Shown here piece after piece: positions 45,944-55,010 of a stretch of 59,294 bases of DNA; position 1 is the first letter of the stretch; every line of letters begins with the position of its first letter. The DNA comes from an uncultured Dorea sp. (GTDB lineage Bacteria > Bacillota > Clostridia > Lachnospirales > Lachnospiraceae). The stretch is from assembly GCA_945870325.1 (NCBI GenBank), contig CAMBRQ010000014.1, positions 1-59,294 of the forward strand, in the 5' to 3' direction. Below the pieces are notes generated by a model that was not told where the DNA came from, made no database searches, and was given only the letters and a program-made list of their open reading frames with translations. The translations under genes and the position numbers were made by a program.

Positions 45944-47167
45944 ATGATAAATATAGCAGTTATGGGATATGGAACGGTTGGTTCCGGAGTAGTTGAGGTG
46001 GTGAACACCAATGGAGCGCGTATCAATCAGAGAATCGGTGATGAACTGAATATCAAGTACGTGCTGGACTTAAGAGATTTCCCGGATGATCCGGTTCAGG
46101 AGAAGATCGTACATGACTTTGAGACGATTATTAATGATGATGATGTTAAGATTGTTGTAGAAGTAATGGGAGGAATCGAGCCTGCGTATACATTCGTAAA
46201 AAGGTGTCTTCAGGCGGGAAAAAGCGTGGCAACTTCTAACAAAGCACTCGTTGCCAAACATGGCGCGGAACTGTTGTCCATTGCAAAAGAGAATAATATT
46301 AACTTCTTATTTGAAGCCAGCGTAGGAGGAGGAATTCCGATTATCCGTCCGCTCAACTCCTCACTGACTGCAGATGAGATTGAGGAGATTACGGGTATCC
46401 TGAATGGAACCACTAATTATATGCTGACTAAGATGTTCTATGAAGGAGCAGATTACGACACTGTTCTTAAGGAAGCGCAGGCAAATGGCTATGCAGAGCG
46501 TAATCCGGAAGCAGATGTAGAAGGCTATGATGCATGTAGAAAGATTGCAATCCTGTCTTCATTGATATCTGGTCAGCAGGTTGATTTTGAAGATATTTAC
46601 TGTGAAGGTATTACAGAGATTACGGTTGAGGATATGAAGTATGCCAGGGCAATGGGAACAACGATTAAGTTGTTAGCATCCAGCAAACGCTATGCGGGAA
46701 ACAGGCTTCATGCGATTGTAGCCCCATGCATGTTATATCCGGAGCATCCGCTTTATAATGTAAATGGAGTATTTAACTCCATCTTTGTACATGGCAATGT
46801 ACTTGGTGATGCCATGTTTTATGGAAGCGGTGCGGGAAAACTGCCGACAGCGAGTGCGGTAGTAGCAGATGTAGTGGATGCGGCAAAGCATCTGAACCGT
46901 AATATTATGACTATGTGGAAAGAGGAAAAATTACATCTGGAAGATAAGGCAGACGCCAAACGGCGTTTCTTCATCCGTATGAAGGGCGATGCAGATGAGA
47001 TGCTTCCAAGACTTCGGGATTCCTTTGGTGACGTAGAGATTGTAAAAGCGGAAGGTCTGGAGGGTGAGTTTGGTTTCGTAACTCCTGTTATGATGGAGGG
47101 AGATTATGTTACCAGAGCGAATATCTATAAGGATCAGATCTTGCATATGATCCGTGTGGAGGATTAG
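45944..47167 (+). CDS. hom: Homoserine dehydrogenase
   Basis: This 407-residue NAD(P)-dependent enzyme makes homoserine from aspartate semialdehyde. The Rossmann start is VMGYGTVGSGVVEVV (about 5-19). Catalytic regions TSNKALVAKHG (about 96) and GILNGTTNYMLTKM with the dehydrogenase Asp/Lys segment (ERNPEADVEGYDACRK) follow. A C-terminal ACT-like domain (about 335-407, RRFFIRMKGDADEM) probably binds threonine for feedback. The start follows GGGAGG, 12 bases after prfB. The next genes are an ApgM-like protein and aspartate kinase. Confidence 0.95.
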   Translation: MINIAVMGYGTVGSGVVEVVNTNGARINQRIGDELNIKYVLDLRDFPDDPVQEKIVHDFETIINDDDVKIVVEVMGGIEPAYTFVKRCLQAGKSVATSNKALVAKHGAELLSIAKENNINFLFEASVGGGIPIIRPLNSSLTADEIEEITGILNGTTNYMLTKMFYEGADYDTVLKEAQANGYAERNPEADVEGYDACRKIAILSSLISGQQVDFEDIYCEGITEITVEDMKYARAMGTTIKLLASSKRYAGNRLHAIVAPCMLYPEHPLYNVNGVFNSIFVHGNVLGDAMFYGSGAGKLPTASAVVADVVDAAKHLNRNIMTMWKEEKLHLEDKADAKRRFFIRMKGDADEMLPRLRDSFGDVEIVKAEGLEGEFGFVTPVMMEGDYVTRANIYKDQILHMIRVED

Positions 47168-47229
47168 AAACTTTACACGGTGGAACATAGCAGCGAAGGC
47201 AGACTGGAAGGAATGGGAGAGAAAAAGTT

Positions 47230-48441
47230 ATGAAATATGTGGTAGTTTTAAGCGATGGTATGGCAGGCAGGCCATTGGAGGAACTGAATGGACAGACGAC
47301 AATGGAGGCGGCTTATACGCCTGTAATGGATGTGCTTGCACCGGTGTCTGAAGTAGGAATGGCAGCCATGGTTCCAAAAGGAATGGCACCCGGAAGTGAC
47401 ACGGCGAATCTGGCGGTTATGGGATACGACCCCAAGATCTATTATACCGGGCGTTCTCCACTGGAGGCATTGAGCATTGGTGTGGATATGGAGGATACGG
47501 ACGTGTCTTTTCGGTGTAACATAGTGACCCTGTCAGAAGAGGATTGTGCCTATGAGGATCGTACGATTCTGGATCATAGTTCTGATGAAATCAGTACGGA
47601 GGATGCGGCGGTTCTTGTGGAGGCGCTGAAGGAAGGACTTAAGACAGAAGGATATGAGTTCTATGTCGGCACCAGTTATCGCCATCTTTTGATTCAGAAG
47701 AATGGCAAGGTTGTAGAACTGACTCCACCGCATGATATTCTGACGAAGAGAATCGGAGATTATCTTCCGGAGGATGAAGTCTTATGTGAGATGATGAAGA
47801 AGAGTTATGAGATTCTTGAAAATCATCCATTGAACGTAGAACGCAGAAGGCAAGGGTTACATCCTGCAAATTCTGCCTGGTTCTGGGGTGCGGGAAAGAA
47901 GCCTTCTCTTACTTCTTTTGAAAAACGCACAGGAAAGAATGGCGTGATGATATCAGCTGTAGATCTCTTGAAGGGGATTGCTGTCGGAGCGGATATGGAC
48001 CGCATTATCGTGGAGGGTGCGAACGGCGGTCTTCATACCAATTATGAAGGTAAGGCGCGCTCAGCAGTAAAAGCGCTTACGGAGGATGGGTATGATTTCG
48101 CGTACATTCATGTAGAAGCCCCGGATGAGATGGGACATCAGGGAAATATTCAGGATAAGATTACCGCAATTGAGAATGTGGATCAAAAAGTACTTGGTAT
48201 TGTAGTGGAAGGACTTGAGAAAGCGCAGGAGGATTACCGTATCCTGTTGCTGCCGGATCATCCGACACCAATCGAAGTACGTACACATACCGGAGATCCG
48301 GTTCCGTATCTGTTATATGACAGCACAAAGAAAGAAACTGGCGTTGCTGCGTACAATGAAAAACTTGCTGCGGCAACGGGAAGAAACTGGATAGATGGTT
48401 ATAAATTGATCGGACATTTGTTACAGGAGGATATATGCTAA
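47230..48441 (+). CDS. ApgM-family alkaline-phosphatase-superfamily enzyme (possible homoserine kinase substitute)
   Basis: This 403-residue member of the cofactor-independent phosphoglycerate mutase (ApgM) family has a metal-binding start VVVLSDGMAGRPL (about 4-16). The nucleophile region GMAPGSDTANLAVMGYDP includes Ser near residue 57. Later metal ligands lie in HVEAPDEMGHQGN (about 296) and LLLPDHPTPIE (about 340). The family name implies 3-phosphoglycerate/2-phosphoglycerate interconversion. However, it lies between hom and lysC, overlapping lysC by seven bases, and no thrB is seen. A subfamily with this context has been proposed as an alternative homoserine kinase, and I favour that role by context. 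Confidence 0.82.
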   Translation: MKYVVVLSDGMAGRPLEELNGQTTMEAAYTPVMDVLAPVSEVGMAAMVPKGMAPGSDTANLAVMGYDPKIYYTGRSPLEALSIGVDMEDTDVSFRCNIVTLSEEDCAYEDRTILDHSSDEISTEDAAVLVEALKEGLKTEGYEFYVGTSYRHLLIQKNGKVVELTPPHDILTKRIGDYLPEDEVLCEMMKKSYEILENHPLNVERRRQGLHPANSAWFWGAGKKPSLTSFEKRTGKNGVMISAVDLLKGIAVGADMDRIIVEGANGGLHTNYEGKARSAVKALTEDGYDFAYIHVEAPDEMGHQGNIQDKITAIENVDQKVLGIVVEGLEKAQEDYRILLLPDHPTPIEVRTHTGDPVPYLLYDSTKKETGVAAYNEKLAAATGRNWIDGYKLIGHLLQEDIC

Positions 48442-49643
48442 TAGTTAAGAAATTTGGCGGCAGTTCAGTGGCCAATAAAGAACGGATCTTTAATGTTGCA
48501 AAAAGATGTATTGAAGATTATAAAGCAGGAAATGATGTGGTGGTTGTACTGTCTGCGATGGGAGATACAACAGATGAATTGATCGCGCTGGCGAATACGA
48601 TTAACCCGGATGCGAAGAAAAGAGAACTGGATATGCTTCTCACTACAGGAGAGCAGGTATCTGTAGCATTGATGGCGATGGCGATGCAGTCGCTGGACGT
48701 GCCTGCGGTATCTCTGAATGCTTTTCAGGTAAGAATGCACTCCACATCCCGGTATGGAAATGCACGTTTTAAGCGTGTGGAGAAGGAGAGAATCCTTCAT
48801 GAACTGGATTCCAGGAAGATTGTAATCGTAACCGGATTCCAGGGAGTGAATAAGTATGATGATATTACAACACTTGGAAGAGGCGGTTCTGATACAACAG
48901 CGGTGGCACTGGCTGCGGCGCTTCATGCAGATAAGTGCGAGATCTACACGGATGTAGACGGTGTGTATACGGCAGATCCGCGGATCGTTAAGAATGCCAG
49001 AAAACTTGACGTGCTCACTTATGATGAGATGTTGGAACTGGCTAGCCTTGGTGCAAAGGTACTTCATAACCGTTCTGTGGAGATGGCAAAAAAATATAAC
49101 GTAGAATTAGTCGTACGGTCCAGTTTGAACCGTTCAGAGGGAACCGTAGTCAAGGAGGCGAAAGGTATGGAAAAATTATTAGTGACAGGTGTGGCAGCCG
49201 ATAAGAATACAGCCAGAATCTCTGTAATTGGAGTTGAAGATAAGCCGGGAATCGCATTCCGTATCTTTGACACTCTTGCAAAGAACAATATTAATGTGGA
49301 TATTATTCTTCAATCTGTGGGAAGAGAAGGAACGAAGGATATCTCCTTTACGGTAGCATCAGATGATCTGAAGGATGCGATCAGAATCCTGGAGGAGAAT
49401 AAGGAGAGACTTACCATTCAGGATGTTACATGGAATGAAGATGTAGCAAAATTGTCCGTTGTTGGAGCTGGAATGATGAGCAACCCTGGAGTGGCGGCGA
49501 AGATGTTCGAGTCGCTGTATAATTCCAGAGTGAATATCAATATGATCTCTACTTCTGAGATTCGGATTACAGTGCTGGTTCCGAAGAAAGATATTGATAA
49601 GGCTATGAATGCGGTGCATGATGGGTTCGCGATGGCAGATTAA
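48435..49643 (+). CDS. lysC: Aspartate kinase
   Basis: This 402-residue monofunctional enzyme performs the first step of the aspartate family pathway. The N-terminal kinase domain begins VKKFGGSSVANKERI (about 3-17). TTLGRGGSDTTAVALAAAL (about 147) and the EIYTDVDGVYTADPRI motif (about 175) follow. Two C-terminal ACT domains (about 255-400) provide feedback by lysine and/or threonine. Its ATG overlaps the ApgM-like gene stop, so the two are translationally coupled. A terminator follows, ending the hom-apgM-lysC unit. Confidence 0.96.
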   Translation: MLIVKKFGGSSVANKERIFNVAKRCIEDYKAGNDVVVVLSAMGDTTDELIALANTINPDAKKRELDMLLTTGEQVSVALMAMAMQSLDVPAVSLNAFQVRMHSTSRYGNARFKRVEKERILHELDSRKIVIVTGFQGVNKYDDITTLGRGGSDTTAVALAAALHADKCEIYTDVDGVYTADPRIVKNARKLDVLTYDEMLELASLGAKVLHNRSVEMAKKYNVELVVRSSLNRSEGTVVKEAKGMEKLLVTGVAADKNTARISVIGVEDKPGIAFRIFDTLAKNNINVDIILQSVGREGTKDISFTVASDDLKDAIRILEENKERLTIQDVTWNEDVAKLSVVGAGMMSNPGVAAKMFESLYNSRVNINMISTSEIRITVLVPKKDIDKAMNAVHDGFAMAD

Positions 49644-49665
49644 GGAAACTTTTTAACGCGTGAAA

Positions 49666-49706
49666 AAGTCGGTAATGCTTAAAGAGGATAGCATTGCCGG
49701 CTTTTG
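49666..49706 (+). terminator. lysC terminator
   Basis: AAGTCGGTAATGCT pairs with AGCATTGCCGGCTT (one wobble), followed by TT and T-rich sequence. It also faces the convergent CYTH gene. Confidence 0.85.
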
Positions 49707-49725
49707 ATATAGTGATTATGATATT

Positions 49726-50169
49726 TTATAATGTGCTTAGATAACTGTTATGATATTTGCCGGAGAAGGTTACGTCTTCGCCGAACCAGGATGGTGGAGT
49801 GAAGGAGTTGGCTTCGGCTTCGGTCTGGAATTCTACTTCTACCAGGCGAAGGGGAGCGAGGTGACCTTCGAAGATGTCTAGTTCGGCGGTGAGATCCTGA
49901 GATAGGGGGATCATATAGCGCCTTTTTTGGATGAGGCGTCCGTCGATCTTGGTTAGGAGGTGTTCATAGGCTTCCTGGGTGAGAGGAAGGTTGTATTCTT
50001 CTCTTGCCATGAGACCGCCGGATTTGTAGGTGAGTTCGTATTTGTCGTTGTCCCGGCGGATACGTACAACGGGTTTTACGTTCAGGTAGCCTTGTTCCAG
50101 AATGCGGCAAGGGTAGGTGCCAAGGGATTCGGGGAGTTGTTTTACTAGGTATTTACGTTCAATTTCCAT
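49726..50169 (-). CDS. CYTH-domain protein
   Basis: This is a 147-residue protein. The CYTH hallmark ExExK is at the very start (MEIERKYLVK). Further acidic and basic tunnel residues follow (RIRRDNDKYELTYK, RRYMIP, ELDIFEGHLAPLRLVEVEF). The fold binds triphosphates with divalent metals, as in class IV adenylate cyclases and thiamine triphosphatases. For this short bacterial type an inorganic triphosphatase or similar hydrolase is plausible but not shown. The start at 50169 has AGGAGG nine bases upstream; 12 extra codons are rejected. Confidence 0.88.
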   Translation of the reverse strand: MEIERKYLVKQLPESLGTYPCRILEQGYLNVKPVVRIRRDNDKYELTYKSGGLMAREEYNLPLTQEAYEHLLTKIDGRLIQKRRYMIPLSQDLTAELDIFEGHLAPLRLVEVEFQTEAEANSFTPPSWFGEDVTFSGKYHNSYLSTL

Positions 50170-50273
50170 AATTTGGAGCCTCCTGTCTGTGTTTGGTGTT
50201 ATCATAATATAGTTTACACTAAAAGTAAATGGTGGTATTATTTTTTACAAAGAAGAAGAGAGGGTGATTTGAG

Positions 50274-50822
50274 ATGCTGACGGTAAGTGTGATTTTAGCG
50301 GATGGTTTTGAAGAGGTTGAAGCGTTGACGGTAGTGGATCTGCTTAGAAGAGCTAAGATTTATGTGGATACTGTTTCGATTACGGAGGAGTATACGGTGC
50401 ATGGGGCACATGGGATTAATGTGCAGACGGAGGACTTGTTTGAGGAAGTGAATTTTGTGGAGTCTGATATGATCGTGCTGCCGGGAGGAATGCCGGGAAC
50501 TACGAATCTGGATGAACATGAAGGGGTTCGCCGCGTTGTGAAGGATTTTTATAATGAAGGGAAATATATCGGAGCAATCTGTGCAGCACCGAAGGTGCTT
50601 GGAAATCTGGAGTTGTTGAAGGGCAAACGGATTAGCTGCTATCCTTCTGTTGAGAAGGAGATTCAGGGAGCAGTTATGACGGGGGTTCCGGTAACGGTAG
50701 ATGGGAATATTGTGACCAGCCGTGGCGTGGGAACAGCGATTGATTTTGCCTTGAAATTGATCGAGGTTCTGGCAGGAAAAGAGAAAGCCGATGAGATTGC
50801 AAAGGCGATTGTATATTATTAG
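50274..50822 (+). CDS. DJ-1/PfpI family protein
   Basis: This is a 182-residue protein of the DJ-1/YajL subgroup. The reactive cysteine sits in the nucleophile elbow at about Cys 103 (IGAICAAPKVLG). The conserved acidic residue is near residue 15 (DGFEEVEA). LPGGMPGT (about 69) and the C-terminal TSRGVGTAIDFAL are typical. Members act in protection against carbonyl or oxidative stress, and activity claims (glyoxalase, deglycase) differ, so the biochemical role is left open. It is followed after 15 bases by a lipoprotein gene. Confidence 0.9.
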   Translation: MLTVSVILADGFEEVEALTVVDLLRRAKIYVDTVSITEEYTVHGAHGINVQTEDLFEEVNFVESDMIVLPGGMPGTTNLDEHEGVRRVVKDFYNEGKYIGAICAAPKVLGNLELLKGKRISCYPSVEKEIQGAVMTGVPVTVDGNIVTSRGVGTAIDFALKLIEVLAGKEKADEIAKAIVYY

Positions 50823-50837
50823 GCATTAGGAAATAAG

Positions 50838-51515
50838 ATGAGAAGGAAGAAAAGATTCTTAAAAATATGGGCACTGTGCATGGTATTCATCATAGGACTG
50901 ACCGGATGTGGGAAGGATTTTGATGCATCGGGTTATGTGCAGGCGGTGTTGGATCTTACGTTTCAGGGAGAGATAGAGAATGCTCTGGGATATGAAGAGA
51001 ATGCGTCTGAGACTTCTCTGATGCAGCAGTACCAGGAATCGATCGATCAGTTTGTGGCTGCGAATATTACCAATGAGATTGAGATGAGTGAGACGAAGAC
51101 TACGCAGTTTGCAGACTTGGTGTCTAAGATCTTTACAACAATGCGTTATAGCGTGAAAGAGGCAAAGAAGACGGGAAAGAAAGAGTATGAGGTTTCCGTC
51201 GAGATCCAGCCTTCGGATGTGTTCGTTAGTTTTCAGCAGGCTTTAACCGAAGATTCAATTAAGATGACACAGAAGATCAAGGATGGAGAATATGAAGGAG
51301 AGTCTGAGGAGGAGACGGCGCAGATGATCCTGAATGATATTGTGAATCATGCGTATGAACTGCTGGATGTTGCATATATGGACACCCAGTATGGAGACAA
51401 AGAGACGGTGATTCTCCATGTAAAATCGGATAAGAAGAAAGAATATTACATTGATGAGGACGATATGGACCAATTAATCCGAAAAATACTTCGTTTAGAT
51501 GAAATTCAAGGCTAG
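50838..51515 (+). CDS. Predicted lipoprotein of unknown function
   Basis: This is a 225-residue protein with a basic start and hydrophobic segment (FLKIWALCMVFIIG) leading to lipobox LTGC, with the lipidated Cys at about residue 24. The mature part is acidic and helical (AVLDLTFQGEIENALGY, FVAANITNEIEM, MILNDIVNHAYELLDVAY). It resembles clostridial lipoproteins annotated only as domain-of-unknown-function proteins. I do not recognise a function. It shares direction and close spacing with the DJ-1 gene. Confidence 0.75.
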   Translation: MRRKKRFLKIWALCMVFIIGLTGCGKDFDASGYVQAVLDLTFQGEIENALGYEENASETSLMQQYQESIDQFVAANITNEIEMSETKTTQFADLVSKIFTTMRYSVKEAKKTGKKEYEVSVEIQPSDVFVSFQQALTEDSIKMTQKIKDGEYEGESEEETAQMILNDIVNHAYELLDVAYMDTQYGDKETVILHVKSDKKKEYYIDEDDMDQLIRKILRLDEIQG

Positions 51516-51571
51516 ATATTTGGCGGAGTTTGTGGTATACTCCTTTGGTGAATGTAATGTAGTATAGTATG

Positions 51572-51626
51572 CCTATCTTTTCGGCTACCAAAAGATAGGG
51601 CTGCCTATCCGTGCGTGCTTCGCACG
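51572..51626 (+). promoter_or_regulatory. Competing hairpins in the tig leader
   Basis: CCTATCTTTT (51572) pairs with AAAAGATAGG (51590). The GATAGG of that right arm can instead pair with a second CCTATC (51604). A separate hairpin CGTGCG-TGCTT-CGCACG follows at 51610-51626, 20 bases before AGGAGG. The exclusive pairings could form a switch; there is no T tract. Confidence 0.5.
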
Positions 51627-51656
51627 ATAAAGTATAAAATTAGGAGGAAATAGTAA

Positions 51657-52943
51657 ATGAGTTTACAGGTAGAAAAGTTAGAAAAGAACATGGCGAAACT
51701 TACCATCGAGGTTTCTGCCAGTGATTTAGAGAAAGCGCTTCAGAGTGCATATATGAAGCAGAAGAACAAAATCTCTCTTCCGGGGTTCCGTAAGGGAAAA
51801 GTTCCGCGCCAGATGATCGAGAAGATGTATGGCGCAGAGATCTTCTATGATGATGCAGCGAATGAACTGATTCCAAAGGCATATGCGGATGCTTATGATG
51901 AGTGTGAACTGGAGATCGTATCCAGACCGGATATCAATGTAGTTCAGATTGAAAAGGGCAAACCATTCATCTTTACTGCTGAGGTTGCTGTTAAGCCTGA
52001 AGTGACTCTTGGAGAGTACAAAGGACTGGAAGTAGAGAAGATCTCTACACGCGTAACACAGAAAGAGATTGATGCTAAGGTACAGGAAGAAGCAGAGAAG
52101 AATGCAAGAACAGTTACCGTAGAAGACCGTCCGGTACAGGATGGCGATGAAGTAATCCTTGATTTCGAAGGATTCGTAGACGGTGTTGCTTTCGAAGGCG
52201 GAAAAGGCGAGAACTATCCTCTGACCATCGGTTCCGGATCATTCATCCCGGGATTCGAGGAGCAGTTAGTTGGCGTTGAGGCTGAGAAGGAAGTTGAAGT
52301 TAACGTAACATTCCCGGAAGAGTATCATGCAGAGGATCTGAAGGGAAAAGAAGCAGTGTTCAAGTGTACGGTACACGAGATTAAGGCAAAGGAACTTCCG
52401 GAGATTGACGATGAATTCGCGGCAGAAGTTTCTGAATTCGATACATTAGAAGAATACAAAGCTGATATTAAGGCAAAGATTAAAGAGCAGAAAGCAGCAG
52501 AAGGTAAGACAAAGCAGGAAGACTCTGTTGTTGAGCAGGCTGTTAAGAATGCAGAGTATGAGATTCCGGATGCAATGATCGAGACTCAGGCTATGCAGAT
52601 GGCTGATGATTTTGCTCAGAGAATCCAGTCTCAGGGACTTACTATGGAACAGTACTTCCAGTTTACAGGAATGACTGCAGAGAAGATGTTAGAGGAACTT
52701 AGACCTCAGGCTGTAAAACGTATTGAGACACGCCTTGTATTAGAAGCAATTGCAAAAGCAGAGAACATCGAGATCAGTGATGAGAAGTTAGATGAAGAAC
52801 TGGCGAAGATGGCTGAGCAGTACAAGATGGAAGTTGAGAAACTCAAAGAATTCATGGGTGAGAACGAGAAGAAACAGATGAAAGAAGATATGGCGGTTCA
52901 GGAGGCTGTTACCTTCTTGGTAGAGAATGCTGTTGAGAAATAA
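51657..52943 (+). CDS. tig: Trigger factor
   Basis: This 428-residue ribosome-bound chaperone and prolyl isomerase has an N-terminal ribosome-binding domain with the signature GFRKGKVPRQMIEKMYG (about 43-59). The FKBP-type domain follows around 160-245 (GDEVILDFEGFVDGVAFEGG, IPGFEEQLVG). The helical C-terminal substrate domain completes it. The start follows AGGAGG. clpP is 51 bases downstream. The leader holds alternative hairpins. Confidence 0.97.
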   Translation: MSLQVEKLEKNMAKLTIEVSASDLEKALQSAYMKQKNKISLPGFRKGKVPRQMIEKMYGAEIFYDDAANELIPKAYADAYDECELEIVSRPDINVVQIEKGKPFIFTAEVAVKPEVTLGEYKGLEVEKISTRVTQKEIDAKVQEEAEKNARTVTVEDRPVQDGDEVILDFEGFVDGVAFEGGKGENYPLTIGSGSFIPGFEEQLVGVEAEKEVEVNVTFPEEYHAEDLKGKEAVFKCTVHEIKAKELPEIDDEFAAEVSEFDTLEEYKADIKAKIKEQKAAEGKTKQEDSVVEQAVKNAEYEIPDAMIETQAMQMADDFAQRIQSQGLTMEQYFQFTGMTAEKMLEELRPQAVKRIETRLVLEAIAKAENIEISDEKLDEELAKMAEQYKMEVEKLKEFMGENEKKQMKEDMAVQEAVTFLVENAVEK

Positions 52944-52994
52944 GGACAGTATTACTGAACTGTAGCGAGTATTGAGTCAGGAGGAGGCATATAC

Positions 52995-53576
52995 ATGAGT
53001 TTAGTACCTTATGTCATTGAACAGACTAGCCGTGGAGAACGCTCCTACGACATCTATTCAAGATTATTGAAAGACAGAATTATCTTCCTTGGAGAGGAAG
53101 TAACTGACGTGTCAGCAAGTGTGATTGTTGCACAGTTATTATTCCTGGAAGCGGAAGACCCGGAGAAGGATATCCATCTGTATATCAACAGTCCGGGAGG
53201 ATCTGTGACAGCCGGTATGGCGATCTATGATACAATGCAGTATATTAAATGCGACATAGAGACTATCTGTATCGGTATGGCTGCAAGTATGGGATCATTC
53301 TTACTGGCAGGGGGAACCAAAGGCAAGAGACTTGCCCTTCCGAATGCTGAGATTATGATTCACCAGCCGTCAGGCGGTGCACAGGGACAGGCAACTGAGA
53401 TTAAGATTGCTGCAGAACATATTTTAAAGACCCGCCAGAAATTAAATCAGATATTATCAGAGAATACGGGACAGCCGTTAGACGTGATCAGCGCGGATAC
53501 AGAGCGTGATAACTTTATGTCTGCGGAAGAAGCAAAGGCATACGGTCTGATTGACGAAGTCATTAAGAGCCGGTAA
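52995..53576 (+). CDS. clpP: ATP-dependent Clp protease proteolytic subunit
   Basis: This 193-residue serine protease forms the tetradecameric chamber for ClpX. The catalytic Ser lies in [12 protein letters not shown] (about Ser 98). His is in MIHQPSGG (about His 123) and Asp is near [11 protein letters not shown] (about 172). The N-terminal axial loop region ([20 protein letters not shown]) is standard. The start follows AGGAGG. There is no CtsR or CIRCE sequence that I can find upstream. Confidence 0.97.
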   Translation: MSLVPYVIEQTSRGERSYDIYSRLLKDRIIFLGEEVTDVSASVIVAQLLFLEAEDPEKDIHLYINSPGGSVTAGMAIYDTMQYIKCDIETICIGMAASMGSFLLAGGTKGKRLALPNAEIMIHQPSGGAQGQATEIKIAAEHILKTRQKLNQILSENTGQPLDVISADTERDNFMSAEEAKAYGLIDEVIKSR

Positions 53577-53610
53577 ATTTGCTTAAGATGTCCTTAGACG
53601 AGGTGAGAGT

Positions 53611-54870
53611 ATGGTAGGAAGGAACGACGATCAGGTAAGGTGTTCGTTCTGTAACAAGACGCAGAATCAGGTGAGGAAACTGATTGCAGGACCCAATGGG
53701 ACTTATATCTGTGATGAGTGTGTGGATGTATGCACCGAGATTCTGGAAGAAGAGTTCGCATATGATGACGGAAGACAGTGGAACCCATTTGCGGATATTA
53801 ATCTGCTGAAACCGGAGGAGATTAAGGAATTCCTGGACGGATATGTAATAGGACAGGAGGAAGCGAAGAAGGTTCTGTCTGTTGCAGTATACAATCATTA
53901 TAAGAGAATCATGGCCGGAAAAGATATGGGAGTAGAACTTGGAAAGAGTAATATTCTGATGCTTGGGCCAACAGGATGCGGCAAGACATTACTTGCCCAG
54001 TCCCTTGCCAAGATTCTGGGTGTTCCATTCGCCATTGCAGATGCAACTGCTTTGACAGAAGCCGGATACGTAGGGGAGGATGTGGAGAACATTCTGCTTA
54101 AAATCATCCAGGCGGCAGATGGCGATATCGAACGTGCAGAGTATGGCATTATCTATATCGATGAGATTGACAAGATTACTAGAAAATCTGAAAACCCATC
54201 GATTACAAGAGACGTCTCAGGTGAAGGCGTACAGCAGGCGCTTCTGAAGATTATAGAAGGAACGGTTGCCAATGTTCCGCCTCAGGGTGGAAGAAAGCAC
54301 CCGCATCAGGAGTTGATCCAGATTGACACGACCAATATCCTGTTTATCTGCGGCGGCGCATTTGAAGGAATTGATAAGATTATCGAGAAACGTATCGATC
54401 AGAAGTCTATCGGATTCAATGTGGAGATCGCGAACAAGCATGAGAATGATGTTGACAGATTATTGCAGCAGGTATTACCGCAGGATCTCGTGAAATTCGG
54501 CTTGATTCCGGAGTTAGTAGGCCGTGTTCCGGTGACAGTATCTTTAGAGATGCTGGATGAGGAGGCACTGATGCGTATCTTGACAGAGCCGAAGAATGCG
54601 ATTGTGAAGCAGTATCAGAAGATGCTGGAGTTGGATGGAGTAGACTTGGTATTTGACGATGCGGCTCTGAATGCAATTGCAGAGACTTCTCTTAAGAGGA
54701 AGACGGGTGCCAGAGGATTGCGTGCGATCATGGAGAATATCATGATGGATATCATGTATAAGGCTCCGTCAGATGAGACGTTAAAGTCATGCCGTATTAC
54801 GGAAGACGTTGTAAAAGGAATCGGAGAACCGGAGTGTGAACATACTGCGGTCAGATCTGAGAGTGCATAA
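53611..54870 (+). CDS. clpX: Clp protease ATP-binding subunit ClpX
   Basis: This 419-residue AAA+ unfoldase has an N-terminal zinc finger with four Cys (CSFCNKTQ ... ICDECVDVC, about 11-37). Walker A is [15 protein letters not shown] (about 115), Walker [11 protein letters not shown], and the pore loop region is [11 protein letters not shown]. The IGF-type ClpP-docking loop is present in the form GFN near residue 270. The arginine finger region is near LVGRVPV. The start follows GAGGTG. It is 34 bases after clpP. Confidence 0.97.
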   Translation: MVGRNDDQVRCSFCNKTQNQVRKLIAGPNGTYICDECVDVCTEILEEEFAYDDGRQWNPFADINLLKPEEIKEFLDGYVIGQEEAKKVLSVAVYNHYKRIMAGKDMGVELGKSNILMLGPTGCGKTLLAQSLAKILGVPFAIADATALTEAGYVGEDVENILLKIIQAADGDIERAEYGIIYIDEIDKITRKSENPSITRDVSGEGVQQALLKIIEGTVANVPPQGGRKHPHQELIQIDTTNILFICGGAFEGIDKIIEKRIDQKSIGFNVEIANKHENDVDRLLQQVLPQDLVKFGLIPELVGRVPVTVSLEMLDEEALMRILTEPKNAIVKQYQKMLELDGVDLVFDDAALNAIAETSLKRKTGARGLRAIMENIMMDIMYKAPSDETLKSCRITEDVVKGIGEPECEHTAVRSESA

Positions 54871-54878
54871 TGATAAGA

Positions 54879-54918
54879 GGCGGGTGCAAGAGGTAACGTT
54901 GTACCCGCTCATTTTACT
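54879..54918 (+). terminator. clpX terminator
   Basis: GCGGGTGCAA pairs with TTGTACCCGC (one wobble), followed by TCATTTTA. It separates clpX from lon. Confidence 0.7.
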
Positions 54919-55010
54919 CTAGGGGAGACTTCATTTTAGTTGTCATACATCCAGGAGGGACTGGTGTTAGCAGACCTGCGGGGAGTATGGAAGAGTTAGG
55001 AGAAATGCTT

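Noticed and set aside
51516-52994. CIRCE or CtsR operator before tig or clpP
   Set aside because: No sequence resembling either operator could be found by eye.
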